Shown here: piece by piece, positions 36,120-45,812 of the stretch | How the letters are laid out: every line of letters starts with the position of its first letter | How positions within the stretch are numbered: the stretch's first letter is position 1 | Origin: Leptothoe sp034932105 | Lineage (GTDB): Bacteria > Cyanobacteriota > Cyanobacteriia > Phormidesmidales > Phormidesmidaceae | Direction: 5' to 3' | Length of the DNA stretch: 64,000 nt | Assembly (NCBI RefSeq): GCF_034932105.1 | Contig: NZ_JAYGIG010000114.1 | Location: forward strand, 186,001 to 250,000 | Position numbers and translations under genes: made by a program | The notes under the pieces: model-generated | The model's database searches: none | Told to the model about the DNA's origin: nothing | What the model saw: only the letters and a program-made list of their open reading frames with translations

Positions 36120-36188
36120 CTGGCAACCCTGGAACATTATTGGGGAAGACCTTTACGGGATAGAAGATTTTCCTGGTTTGGGGTGTGC

Positions 36189-36638
36189 TTAGATTAGGAT
36201 ATTTTCATCGATCACAAATAGGGTAAGCGTTTTATCGCCCTGGGGAACTACAGCCACGTGGCTAGCAATATTGAGGGTGTCGGATTGACGATAGGCTTCT
36301 GGTAAGACCTTGATATGGTCTCGGGGGACGTCCATCATATTGGGTGATGTTGTCACCGGAATCGCCACCAGATCTCCTACCTGGGGTTTGAGGATGACAA
36401 AGTAGCCTCGCTGCTCCGTAATGGATATGTTGAATAGTTTGTGATGGAGATCAACCACCACGACGGCATGACCATCGATGTGGGTCAATCCTGTATATCC
36501 TAGGCCACTGCTATGGATTTGAGATTGGGCGACCACCTTATAGACGGTCTCAATCCGGCAGGCAATGGTTAATTGACCGAGACCCATGGTGATGAGCCTT
36601 AGGGTTTTGACGTCGTTGGCAAGGGTTTGGATAGTCAT
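36189..36638 (-). CDS. cheW: CheW-like adaptor protein (second copy)
   Basis: A single CheW domain of 149 residues that would couple the MCP to the CheA kinase. It shows the family pattern of strands with ACRIETVYKVV early and GLTHIDGHAVVVVDLHHKLF in the middle. Its ATG overlaps the cheA stop by 4 bp (ATGA), indicating translational coupling. It is the last gene of the chemotaxis cluster, which has another CheW at 43.2 kb; the two differ and probably serve different contacts. Confidence 0.82.
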   Translation of the reverse strand: MTIQTLANDVKTLRLITMGLGQLTIACRIETVYKVVAQSQIHSSGLGYTGLTHIDGHAVVVVDLHHKLFNISITEQRGYFVILKPQVGDLVAIPVTTSPNMMDVPRDHIKVLPEAYRQSDTLNIASHVAVVPQGDKTLTLFVIDENILI

Positions 36639-39600
36639 GGCTGTTGCTGTAGATGGGTTGCGATCGCACCTACAAACTCCTTCTCAATGTAGGGTTTAGT
36701 AAAGTAGTCAGTGGCCCCCAGATGTTTAGCCAGGGTCTTGTGTTTGTGGTTACCACGGGACGTTAGCATCACCGTTGGAATCTTGGCCCAGGCCACATTA
36801 TTTCGCCGCTGACTTAGAAACTCAAACCCATTCAGGCGGGGCATTTCCACATCACAGATGATCAGATCCGGCAGAGCACCTCCTTGCAGTTGCTCCACCC
36901 CATCGCGACCATCCTTTGCCTGCAGTACCTGATACCCTGCCTTGCTCAAGGTTAGGGCTAGGGTGCGGCGGAGGGCGGATGAATCATCAATAATCATCAG
37001 GGTTTGAGCCTGTGTCCGCTGGGACTGGCTGGATCGTGGCATTGATACTCCGGTTCCAAGTTTTCTGGTCCCAAATGATCTAGCCTCAAACTGCACCACC
37101 GCTGCCCCATCAATAATCGGCACCAGGCTACCATCGGCCAATAATGTACAGCCATTGATATAACTTGGTGCGGCAATGGCCTTACCCAGCGGTTTAATCA
37201 CTAGCTCCTGTTCAGTCACAATCTGCTCTAAACCCAGCGCTAATCTTCCATCGCCTTGCGGAATAATCAGCATTGTGTTTTGCCCCTGGGTTTTATGTCT
37301 TCTCTGCAACTCCTGGGGTAGTTGCTCAGAGACTTGGCACTGATAATTCAGATGCTCTGCTAAGTCATAAACAGGGATGAGTTGCTCCCGCCAATGGAGA
37401 AATTGCTTGCCACTGGAGAATTTCAGTTGATTGTCCGTCGGCTTGATAATTTCCTCAATACTGTCCGAGGCAAGTGCCACTGCCGTAGTCCCAATGCTGC
37501 CGATGACCAGTTTTGTCAGGGTGAGGGTAAGGGGAATTTTGAGAAAGAATGTAGTCCCCTTCTCAGGATGTGTTGTGAGCAAGAGCTTGCCATTAAAAGC
37601 CTGTAAATTCTCTTTCACAATATCAAGCCCCACTCCGCGCCCTGAGAGTTCACTGACCTTACTGGCGGTGGAGAAACCGGGCTCAAAGATCAGCTGCTGA
37701 ATTTGCTGCTTTGACATGGCCGCTAATTGCTCTGGTGAACGCAGTTGTAAGTCGACAGCCCGCTGGCTAATCCGATTAATATCCAGTCCTTTGCCATCAT
37801 CGCCAACTTCAATGACAGTATAGTTACCCTGGTGATATGCCCGGACCTCGATGGTCCCTTCTGCCGGTTTACCTAACGCGAGTCGTTCGTTGGTGTTCTC
37901 AATACCATGATCAAACGCGTTACGTAACAAATGCAACAACGGATCATAGAGTTTTTCGAGCATGACTCGATCAACTAAAACATCTGTGCCTATGAGATTG
38001 AGTTGAACCGGTTTTTGATAACTGGTTGCCAGCTCTCTCATCACTCGGGGAAATCGCTTTAATATCCGATCTAAAGGCACCATTCGTGACCACATCAGCT
38101 CCTCTCTCAGCTGGGTAAGGGTACGGTGCTGATGTTCGAGTAGCTGATTTGACTGGCCCGCGAACAAAGCCACGTCATCAATCGATTCGGCTAATTGGAA
38201 AACCTCTTCTAATACTCCTTCGAGCAGGAAGTTTATTTCGCCATAGCTGTCCATTTCTAAAGAGTCAAAAGCCGTTGAGGTCATATCAGACACTGCTTCA
38301 GCTATCGGTCTGTCAGGCGCGATCAAGAGTTGATCCGACAGACTTTGTAGCTGTTTAACAATGGTGCGAAATGATGCAAACCTTTTTCCCAGCTGGCGAA
38401 CCGTGTACTGGAACTGATCATTCTGTAACGATAGACTGTTGCGGTTAATGGATAACTCTCCCACCAACTTATCCATCCTTTCCAGGCGGTTCAGGTCAAC
38501 TTTAGCGGATAACCTGGGTTGTGGCTTTGAGGCCGCTGATTTAAAACCGGGTGCCGTTACCTGAGGTGGTGGGGCGATAGGGAAAACTTCAGTCGGCAGA
38601 CTGGGCAATGCGTCATAAACATCGCCAATGAAGTTTACGGCAGACTCAATGGTGTTGGGGACCGTTTTAGGGCTAGGGTTAGGAACTTTCGCTACTGTTA
38701 GCGCAGATTCAGTGAGCTCTGAATCTGCCAGTTCTAGTTCAGTCAGCGCTGATTCAGCCAACTTTGATGCAGCCAGCTCTGGTTTAGCCAAATCTGGTTC
38801 AGCCAGCTCTGATAATTCAGCCAACTTTGATGCAGCCAGCTCTGGTTTAGCCAGCTCTAATTCAGCCAGCTCTGGGTCAGCCAGCTCTGGGTCAGCCAAA
38901 TCTGGTTCAGCCAGCTCTGATAATTCAGCCAGTTCTGATAATTCAGCCAGTTCTGATAATTCAGCCAGTTCTGATAATTCAGCCAGTTCTGGCCAGTATG
39001 GGTTGAAGTCCTCAGAATCATTGGGCATGTCTGCTAATGACTCTGACTCGGGGGATGGAGGCGGAGACGATGGTGGGTCAGACCAATGCTCTATTAAGGG
39101 TGCTGGGGGAGATTCCTCCATGACAGCTTCAAAATCGGTGACCTCAATGTCTAATGTTGCCGCTGAGGATTCAGCTTCACCCCATATATCTTCTAGAGCT
39201 TTAATATTAGGCGGATTAGGAATCGAGTCTATCTCATCATTTATCCGTTCTACGGACGGAAACTCCATGGCCTCTATGGACCAGATTTCCTCTAGGGTAG
39301 ATAGCTGATTGGCGGCAGTTGCGTCGAATGAAGCTATGGGCGGATCTATTCCATAGGTTGCCAATTCATCCAGTGCATCAAGATCTAGATTGGCCAAATC
39401 CAATTCATTGATTTGCCTTGGGGTAGATATATCGCTGCAGGTCGGATCATCCGGTCCAGCTATGGCACCACCGATCATCGCTAGTAAAATGTCAGAGGGA
39501 CCACTAAGTGTTTCCCGTTCGCCGGCAAGGATGGCGGTACGAGCATTTTCCACGTCCTTCAGTATCTGCTCAATCACCGGTAATGGTTGATTAAAATTTT

Positions 39601-40252
39601 GACCTGCTGCTGCTTGGGCCGTATTCATGAGCGTCGTAAACCCTGGCAATTCGACCAGCTCGGCAAAACCAGCTAAGACTTCAAGTTGTATCTGTAACTC
39701 TTCACTACAATCATAGTTGTGAGGATTCGCACACACATCTTGTAGCTGCGTTAATACCTCAGCTACATCCACCTCAAAAATTGAGGCTACGATGTCTATC
39801 CCCAGATCGCTGGCACTTGGCATAAAGCTATCGGCAGCATTTAAAGCTGGGCCAAGGCGCTCTTCTAGCTTGCTAAAAATTAGGTCAAATGCTGCTAGGG
39901 CCTGTTTTTCATTAAAAGTACCCGTGTCGATTTGTGCCTGAAGCGGGTGGCGTAGGCAATCGTAGGCTCGCAGCAACAGAGTTTCTAGCTCAGCATCTAC
40001 GATTATCGTGTCACTGTACAACGCCTTAAAGGCATCTTCTAAGCGATGGGCAATAGTTTTAATGGTGTCCAAATCGACACTGGCTGCCCCCCCTTTAATG
40101 GAATGGGCCGCTCGCATGATCTCATGCACTTTCGCTACACTGACATCTGGACGCAGATCTAGCAGTCCAGTCTCGATAATGTCTAACAGTTCAGACGCTT
40201 CTTCAATAAAAAATTGATAGGCCTGATCGCGAATATCGGGATCGATGGTCAT
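36635..40252 (-). CDS. Hybrid chemotaxis histidine kinase (CheA-REC, PixL/PilL-like)
   Basis: A 1205-residue hybrid kinase. Order: Hpt domain (about 1-115) with phospho-acceptor His50 in AAHSIKGGAAS; a long acidic linker (about 115-580) containing a Leu/Ala/Glu repeat tract (about 417-515); CheA dimerisation and ATPase (about 590-960) with NAFDHGIE, GDDGKGLD and GRGVGLDIV; CheW-like domain (about 960-1070); and a C-terminal receiver (about 1085-1205) with DDSSA, CDVEMP and LTSRG. This architecture is that of Synechocystis PixL-type kinases controlling type IV pilus motility. It would phosphorylate its own receiver and the CheY-like protein. Confidence 0.93.
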   Translation of the reverse strand: MTIDPDIRDQAYQFFIEEASELLDIIETGLLDLRPDVSVAKVHEIMRAAHSIKGGAASVDLDTIKTIAHRLEDAFKALYSDTIIVDAELETLLLRAYDCLRHPLQAQIDTGTFNEKQALAAFDLIFSKLEERLGPALNAADSFMPSASDLGIDIVASIFEVDVAEVLTQLQDVCANPHNYDCSEELQIQLEVLAGFAELVELPGFTTLMNTAQAAAGQNFNQPLPVIEQILKDVENARTAILAGERETLSGPSDILLAMIGGAIAGPDDPTCSDISTPRQINELDLANLDLDALDELATYGIDPPIASFDATAANQLSTLEEIWSIEAMEFPSVERINDEIDSIPNPPNIKALEDIWGEAESSAATLDIEVTDFEAVMEESPPAPLIEHWSDPPSSPPPSPESESLADMPNDSEDFNPYWPELAELSELAELSELAELSELAELSELAEPDLADPELADPELAELELAKPELAASKLAELSELAEPDLAKPELAASKLAESALTELELADSELTESALTVAKVPNPSPKTVPNTIESAVNFIGDVYDALPSLPTEVFPIAPPPQVTAPGFKSAASKPQPRLSAKVDLNRLERMDKLVGELSINRNSLSLQNDQFQYTVRQLGKRFASFRTIVKQLQSLSDQLLIAPDRPIAEAVSDMTSTAFDSLEMDSYGEINFLLEGVLEEVFQLAESIDDVALFAGQSNQLLEHQHRTLTQLREELMWSRMVPLDRILKRFPRVMRELATSYQKPVQLNLIGTDVLVDRVMLEKLYDPLLHLLRNAFDHGIENTNERLALGKPAEGTIEVRAYHQGNYTVIEVGDDGKGLDINRISQRAVDLQLRSPEQLAAMSKQQIQQLIFEPGFSTASKVSELSGRGVGLDIVKENLQAFNGKLLLTTHPEKGTTFFLKIPLTLTLTKLVIGSIGTTAVALASDSIEEIIKPTDNQLKFSSGKQFLHWREQLIPVYDLAEHLNYQCQVSEQLPQELQRRHKTQGQNTMLIIPQGDGRLALGLEQIVTEQELVIKPLGKAIAAPSYINGCTLLADGSLVPIIDGAAVVQFEARSFGTRKLGTGVSMPRSSQSQRTQAQTLMIIDDSSALRRTLALTLSKAGYQVLQAKDGRDGVEQLQGGALPDLIICDVEMPRLNGFEFLSQRRNNVAWAKIPTVMLTSRGNHKHKTLAKHLGATDYFTKPYIEKEFVGAIATHLQQQP
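38915..38986. repeat. 18-bp tandem repeats in the cheA linker
   Basis: Four consecutive 18-bp units (TTCTGATAATTCAGCCAG, first unit starting C) in frame with cheA, encoding Leu-Ala-Glu-Leu-Ser-Glu repeats. A wider degenerate array of related units covers about 38700-38986. No frame is broken. Confidence 0.9.
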
Positions 40253-40299
40253 AACAAGTTAGCCATTGAGGATAAGGTTTGAAACAGCATGGTGTTGGC

Positions 40300-43173
40300 C
40301 TAGTTCACCTTAAACCGACGGACACTTTCCTGTAGAGTTTGGGAGATTTCTAGCAGGTCCCTAAAGGATGTGGATACTTTATTGGCATCGGACGATGTTT
40401 TCTGAGCAATATTAGCTAAATCTTTCATGACGTTGGTAACACTCTCAGAACTCGCGGATTGGGACATGGTGGCCTGGGCAATGGAATTGACTAAGGTCTT
40501 CATTTCTGTGGTCACCTGGGCAATGCTATTCAAGCTGTCACGAGTCTCGTCCACCAGTTGGGTACCAACAACAACCTGCTCGGTTCCTAATTCCATTGCT
40601 TTGACCACTTCATTGGTTTCTGCCTGAATTTCGGCCACCAGATTCTCAATTTCTGTCGTTGCTTCTGCCGACTGTCGTGCCAATGAACGTACTTCGTCTG
40701 CAACTACGGCAAAACCTCTCCCCTCTTCCCCGGCACGAGCTGCCTCAATGGATGCGTTTAAGGCGAGCAGGTTGGTTTGGGCTGCAAATTCATTAATCAG
40801 GTTAACTACGCCGGAAATCTTTTGGGATGATTCACCTAGCCGTTTTACCTTTTTGGCCGTAGCCGCGACCGTTTCCCGAATGGCAATAATGCCTTCTACG
40901 GTGCGGTTCATGGCCGCATCGCTAGATGCTACGGTCGCTGTTGTTTGTTTTACAATGGCCTCGGCTTGATCGGCGTTGGCAGCTACCGCTCGAATAGACT
41001 CAACCACTTGGTCTAATTGCTCAAGGGCAGTGGAAATCTCTTGGGTTTGCTGTTGTGCGGCCAGGGAAAGATCTTGGACGGAGGATTCATTTTGACTGGC
41101 GGTCGTGGTTACCTGCTGCGACGCCGTCTGTACTTGCTCTACAATTTTTTTCAAGCTTGAAATGGTGGCATTGTAAGAATCAGCAATGGTGCCTATTTCG
41201 TCCGCTGTGACCTGGGCTCTCACGGTCAGATCACCTTGGCTGACAGGGTCGACTTCTAGCATGAGTGCTAGGGCACGTTGCTGAAGGTTCTCTTTTAGCT
41301 CTTTTTGTTCTGCTGCTAGGGTGGAAAATTGTTGTACCGTCATAAGGACGCCCAGCTGGCGGCCTAGCTGGCTACAAAAGCTAATCTCTGGAGCTGTCCA
41401 GATGTGCAATCCTTGGGCATGATGAATTGTCAATAACCCAAACAATCGAGATTGATTGATGACTGGGACTACCAAAGCAGACTTAACCTGCAGAGCCTGC
41501 CATCGCTGGCCTAATTCCTCAGATAATTCGGCAATGGCAATATCATCGGCAATCAACAACTGACCATTGGTATAATTCTCAATTTCAGTTTGAGAAAGAT
41601 TTAAGGCCGGTATGCTCTCATCAAAAATACTGGGTTGATTCGCTGTGATTGATTCATTCTGGCTGAGTATCTGATGATCTTCGAGGCGATACAGTGCCAC
41701 CCGATCGGAATGCAGAAAGGTACGTACCTGCTCAACAAATAGATTGAGCTGAGTCTGATTATTTTCACTGTCTAAATCGCCGGTGATTGCAGTAGCTGAG
41801 GCCAGTAGTTTTGACTGCTGTGCTGTGGCCTGTTGCTCATTGTTAAACTGTTTTAGCTGTGCGGCCATTTGGTTGATGTTACCCCCCAGTTGGGCGAGTT
41901 CGTCTTGGCCAGAAACTTCTAAACGGGTGCGTAAATCTCCTTTACCAATTCTAGTTACCGCGTCAGCGGCTTGTAAAATTGGGTTTGTGAAGCGGCGAGT
42001 TGACCAAACGGCTAGACCTGTTGCTACACCTGCGGCAGCTAGGGTTCCTAGGGCGATTGCAAAAAACAATCGTTTCTGAGCGACCTGCAACAATGCCAAA
42101 TCCACTGAGGTTACGGCACTCCAGCTTAAATCAGGCAGGCCCTCAACAGCTACTCCAGGGGCAAAGCCCACCAACTCGTCTATACCTGTGAGAACGTTTT
42201 TCGCTTCTACAGTTTCACTGCTCTCACCACGGAAAACACCCGCAACATCTGGAAAAATATCGGATAGGGATAAAACCTTGACATCCACGGCTGTGGATAG
42301 GTCCACGGGTTGGCCAGTTGAATTAACCGGAATAATATAATCCGTGTCACTAGAAAGAAAGACCTCTCCTGACGCGCTCGCTAGATAATAATCGTTACCC
42401 TCATTACCAAAGCTAGTCAAGGATGTTTGTAAGGCTTTGACCGGAATACGAGCACGCACGTATCCGATGGGTTGACCCGTTACTTGGTCTTTTACGACGG
42501 ATGCCGAATATATACTAAATTCACCGGATGTAGCGGAAATTGACGGCTGGCTCAGGATTGCCCCATTGGCGGCCTTCGCCGCTTGTATATAGGATCGATC
42601 GAGGTGATTCTTCAATGTTTCGCCCTCGGAGCTTTGGGCGATGGGATTACCGGAGAGGTCAAAAAAGGCAATGCTACTATAGACACCGTTGTAGGCGGCC
42701 ATCATTTGATCAAGGGCCTCGGTCTTTTCTTGATCCGTAACGGTCACCCGTAGCTTAGGATCAGCAAAAATATCTAAACCTGCTAAAACTTGAATATCCG
42801 AATAGCGATCCTTCATAAAGAGATCCACTACTAAGTGCAGATCATTCACACGGATCTTTTCCAGCTCTTCTAACTTTTCCAAAGACCCTTGGTTGGCAAT
42901 ACTATAGGCAATTGCTCCCACCCCCACCACCGGCAGTGTTCCTAACAGTATTGCCAACAACGATGCCTTAGTTCTTAAGCCCATTTGTTGCCACCAAGCT
43001 TTTAGCTTGCCTTGGCGAGGGGCAGCCTGAACTGATCGGTGTGTCACCATCTCTAGGGGAGACTTGGTCACTAAACTACTCAATAAGTCATCGGATGGTT
43101 TTGTCGCAGCAGCAGCCCAAGCTTCATGGGAGAGATTACTACTGTCAGGCTGTTTTGGTGTGCTTAATGTCAT
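40300..43173 (-). CDS. Methyl-accepting chemotaxis protein with dCACHE-like, HAMP, GAF and MA domains
   Basis: A 957-residue transducer. After ~65 cytoplasmic residues comes TM1 (about 68-90), a periplasmic region (about 92-362) with the look of a double CACHE sensor (FFDLSGNPIAQSS, SYIQAAKAANG, YVRARIPVKAL), TM2 (about 365-388), HAMP (about 390-440), a GAF domain (about 465-615), a second HAMP-like stretch and the MA signalling domain with EEGRGFAVVADEVRSLARQ. Its place in the cluster matches PixJ/PilJ. The GAF lacks the bilin-binding Cys-His, so it is not a cyanobacteriochrome; a chemical ligand is the more likely input. Confidence 0.93.
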   Translation of the reverse strand: MTLSTPKQPDSSNLSHEAWAAAATKPSDDLLSSLVTKSPLEMVTHRSVQAAPRQGKLKAWWQQMGLRTKASLLAILLGTLPVVGVGAIAYSIANQGSLEKLEELEKIRVNDLHLVVDLFMKDRYSDIQVLAGLDIFADPKLRVTVTDQEKTEALDQMMAAYNGVYSSIAFFDLSGNPIAQSSEGETLKNHLDRSYIQAAKAANGAILSQPSISATSGEFSIYSASVVKDQVTGQPIGYVRARIPVKALQTSLTSFGNEGNDYYLASASGEVFLSSDTDYIIPVNSTGQPVDLSTAVDVKVLSLSDIFPDVAGVFRGESSETVEAKNVLTGIDELVGFAPGVAVEGLPDLSWSAVTSVDLALLQVAQKRLFFAIALGTLAAAGVATGLAVWSTRRFTNPILQAADAVTRIGKGDLRTRLEVSGQDELAQLGGNINQMAAQLKQFNNEQQATAQQSKLLASATAITGDLDSENNQTQLNLFVEQVRTFLHSDRVALYRLEDHQILSQNESITANQPSIFDESIPALNLSQTEIENYTNGQLLIADDIAIAELSEELGQRWQALQVKSALVVPVINQSRLFGLLTIHHAQGLHIWTAPEISFCSQLGRQLGVLMTVQQFSTLAAEQKELKENLQQRALALMLEVDPVSQGDLTVRAQVTADEIGTIADSYNATISSLKKIVEQVQTASQQVTTTASQNESSVQDLSLAAQQQTQEISTALEQLDQVVESIRAVAANADQAEAIVKQTTATVASSDAAMNRTVEGIIAIRETVAATAKKVKRLGESSQKISGVVNLINEFAAQTNLLALNASIEAARAGEEGRGFAVVADEVRSLARQSAEATTEIENLVAEIQAETNEVVKAMELGTEQVVVGTQLVDETRDSLNSIAQVTTEMKTLVNSIAQATMSQSASSESVTNVMKDLANIAQKTSSDANKVSTSFRDLLEISQTLQESVRRFKVN

Positions 43174-43218
43174 GGAAAATACCTCGAACTCGGATAATTG
43201 ATTGAATAGTTGGTGGAA

Positions 43219-43734
43219 CTAAGCCGGCATACGGTCAAAAATTGCTGGACTATCAAGCAGAGTGAACATCTCACCAGTTGAGTTCAACCAATAGCCGCGC
43301 AAAAACGGTACCAATGTCTCAGATACAACGGTTGGGGACTGGATAACATCTAGGGACAGCAACTCTATTCCCTCTATTTCTCTAACCCATAAGCCTAGAC
43401 AGCATCGTTCGACTGTCTCTTCAGATAGTTGTTTTTCTATTAGCAAAACATCGTAGCGGGCGGTTAATGTAGGTTGCTGTTGCCAGGGCGATACCCCCAA
43501 AAGTTTTGCTGTATCGACAATCCACAGGACCTCACCCCGCCAGTTATAAATCCCCATTACCCAAGGAGGTAAATGGGGCATGGCTGTAATCTTTGCTGCT
43601 TCAATTTTCAATACTGCCACCATCTGATCGACTGGCAATAGCGCTGTCATGTCTGGGGACACGTTAAATTTTAGAAACTGCGTCATGGTTGACGCTTGAG
43701 GTAGGTCCTGGGGGTACAATTTCATGGTTTCCAA
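43219..43734 (-). CDS. cheW: CheW-like adaptor protein (PixI-like)
   Basis: A 171-residue CheW-domain protein with LPPWVMGIYNWRGEVLWIVD, the conserved GxxNxRG-type loop of the family. It sits 45 bp upstream of the MCP gene and 57 bp downstream of the CheY-like gene, the position of PixI in Synechocystis. It would bridge the MCP and CheA. The first Met is preceded by no clear ribosome-binding site; the alternative Met at residue 4 is possible. Confidence 0.88.
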   Translation of the reverse strand: METMKLYPQDLPQASTMTQFLKFNVSPDMTALLPVDQMVAVLKIEAAKITAMPHLPPWVMGIYNWRGEVLWIVDTAKLLGVSPWQQQPTLTARYDVLLIEKQLSEETVERCCLGLWVREIEGIELLSLDVIQSPTVVSETLVPFLRGYWLNSTGEMFTLLDSPAIFDRMPA

Positions 43735-43791
43735 CGACTCTTAAATATGAGCCCAAGGCTCAACAACGATTTAGTGTAGATCGAACTATTT

Positions 43792-44157
43792 CTAACGACC
43801 AATCAGTTGTTTGACCGTTTTGGATAACTCTTTTTGATCGATAGGTTTGGTCAGATAAGCATCTGCCCCCTGCTTCTTGCCCCAAAACTTATCCATGTCA
43901 GTGTCTTTTGTAGAACAGATAATTATAGGAATATTACTCGTGGCATCCTCCGCTTTGAGATCACGACAAATTTCAAACCCACTACGGTCTGGCAACACAA
44001 CATCTAGTACAATAATGTCGGGTATTTGAATGTTCAACTGCGCCATGGCTTCGGCCCCATTGGCTGCTGTTATTACGGTCAAACCGTCCTGGATTAGACA
44101 TTTAGTCAGCATCTCCAGAATAGTTTTAGAATCATCAACAACTAATGCTATTCCCAT
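43792..44157 (-). CDS. CheY-like response regulator (PixH/PilH-like)
   Basis: A stand-alone receiver of about 121 residues from the Met at 44157; a longer frame to 44199 adds 14 residues outside the domain. Acidic pocket VVDDSKT, phospho-Asp in IIVLDVVLPDRSG, Thr/Ser in IICSTKD and Lys in YLTKPID are all present. It should accept phosphate from the hybrid CheA and tune type IV pilus activity or act as a phosphate sink, as PixH/PilH do. Confidence 0.93.
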   Translation of the reverse strand: MGIALVVDDSKTILEMLTKCLIQDGLTVITAANGAEAMAQLNIQIPDIIVLDVVLPDRSGFEICRDLKAEDATSNIPIIICSTKDTDMDKFWGKKQGADAYLTKPIDQKELSKTVKQLIGR

Positions 44158-44290
44158 GGATGTATCCCATTCCAATAAACAAAAAATTAGTCTGGGCAAA
44201 CCTTATCGCGAATGCCTAGAACGCTTCCTCCCCAGTATTCCCATTGGCAAGACCTGAGTGGCGATCTCTATCTGGAGTAATAAAACTTGT

Positions 44291-44390
44291 GGTTACCTCT
44301 ATTAAGTGCCTTGACCTCAAAAACAACGCCTGAAACCATTGGTCACCTCTATTAAGTGCCTTGACCTCAAAAACAACGTCTGAAAACCTT
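44291..44390. repeat. 50-bp tandem duplication in the chemotaxis cluster
   Basis: Two head-to-tail 50-bp units (44291-44340 and 44341-44390) share ACCTCTATTAAGTGCCTTGA and the following CCTCAAAAACAACG, differing at a few bases. They lie in the 343-bp gap between the PatA-like gene and the CheY-like gene. No ORF runs through on the coding strand. They may carry repeated regulator sites for the downstream genes. Confidence 0.85.
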
Positions 44391-44500
44391 GGAACGTCGT
44401 TCGCTATTCTCAATAAAATGAGTCTTTTTTCAACAAACTTGAATTAATCGAGGTGCCCCATTGAATGGTTTAGATGCAGGTGGCCTATGATTCCATAACC

Positions 44501-45703
44501 TTATATCTCCACGGATGCTTGTTTGGAGAGCTGTCTGTCAATAACAGATAGAACCTGTTGCGGCTTGATTGGCTTGCTCAGAAAGGCAGAGGCTCCTACC
44601 ATCCTGGCCCTGACTCGGTCAATCATGCCGTCGTTGCCAGTCAAAATTACAATGGGTGTTTCTTTGAAGCAAGATATCCGACGTAACTGGCTGCAGAGTT
44701 CATAGCCATTAGTGCCAGGCATGACCAGATCTAAGAAAATCAGGGCGGGCTTTTTTGACAATAAGACAGCGATCGCCCTAAGGGGATCTTGAATGCAATG
44801 AACTTGATAATCTGCCGTTCCCAATACTTTTTCTAGGGCACGACAAATGGCTGGGCTGTCATCCACACAGGCTATTAGGGGACCCTTCGGTGACTGATCG
44901 GTGGATTTTGGTGGCGGTGCTGGTGATCCTAAATCATCAATTTCAATCAACTCCACCGTACCTTGCTGAATATGGGGTAACAGCGAGGCTGAAAGGGAGA
45001 CAATATCACGATTCACCTGAACGCTGAGATCCCTCAGGGTGAGTTGACCCGTAAGCATCATGGTCAAGGTGCGATATAAAGGCTCGGGTACCTGCTTTTT
45101 GAGTTCTAGGGGATGACGAATAATCGGTGCTAAATCAGGGGAGCGATCGCCTAATTTGGCATCCAGCCAAGATTGCCAAAGCGCTTTGGCTTTATAGATC
45201 ATGGTGTCAGCATTCACCAGCAAAAGTTGGTTTGATAATCCATTCTCAGGTTTGACCTGATACTCAACTTCGCGAGCCTGACTAATATCGAAGAAGACTT
45301 CTACAAAAATGCTTTGAATGATATCGCTAATCTGTTCACGAGATATTTTTTGTTGATTGTACCAAAACCTTAGGAGCTGATATTCCCAACAGGATATGTT
45401 TTGATTCCCTTCTAGCTTAGATAGCTTTTTTAACTCAGTTTTGAGGGTTGAAAGTTCTACGTAGAGGTCGGGGCAAAAGCGTTTTACATAGCGATACCAA
45501 CGACGCATCGGTTGTTTACCGCCCATTACATAGAGCAATCGCCCCATGTAAAACTCAAACGTCCACTCATTGCTATGGGCAGTAAGCTGTAATTGTCCAT
45601 TGAACTGACTCTGTTTGAGTAGCCCAAAAAGACGACTTTGTTTTGCTGCCGTAAATTCATTAATAGTAATGACAGACTGTTTAGTGGTCATTGATAGTGT
45701 CAT
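44501..45703 (-). CDS. PatA-like response regulator (PixG/PilG-like)
   Basis: A 400-residue protein with an N-terminal PATAN/DUF4388-like domain (about 10-110; FTAAKQSRLFGLLKQSQFNG), a middle helical region and a C-terminal receiver (about 275-395) with ACVDDSP, LIFLDLVMPGTNG, ILTGND and FLSKPI. PatA-type regulators control polar pilus assembly and phototaxis in cyanobacteria. It is the first gene of the cluster, as pixG is in Synechocystis, separated from the rest by 343 bp that include a 50-bp duplication. Confidence 0.92.
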   Translation of the reverse strand: MTLSMTTKQSVITINEFTAAKQSRLFGLLKQSQFNGQLQLTAHSNEWTFEFYMGRLLYVMGGKQPMRRWYRYVKRFCPDLYVELSTLKTELKKLSKLEGNQNISCWEYQLLRFWYNQQKISREQISDIIQSIFVEVFFDISQAREVEYQVKPENGLSNQLLLVNADTMIYKAKALWQSWLDAKLGDRSPDLAPIIRHPLELKKQVPEPLYRTLTMMLTGQLTLRDLSVQVNRDIVSLSASLLPHIQQGTVELIEIDDLGSPAPPPKSTDQSPKGPLIACVDDSPAICRALEKVLGTADYQVHCIQDPLRAIAVLLSKKPALIFLDLVMPGTNGYELCSQLRRISCFKETPIVILTGNDGMIDRVRARMVGASAFLSKPIKPQQVLSVIDRQLSKQASVEI

Positions 45704-45812
45704 CTTGTTGACAGGGTAAACAGACGTGGCGAAGCTGAAAATGTATGGGCTGATCCCCCCGACCCTAAAACTTTGGATCAGCTCAATGGCGATTGGTTTT
45801 ATTTTCTACCCA

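Noticed and set aside
38628..39308. A 226-codon plus-strand frame rich in Ser, Ala, Asp and Asn
   Set aside because: It is the antisense of the cheA linker repeats; the low-complexity product simply mirrors the LAELSE repeat DNA.
40300..43173. Cyanobacteriochrome photoreceptor (PixJ)
   Set aside because: The GAF domain lacks the Cys-His bilin attachment site.
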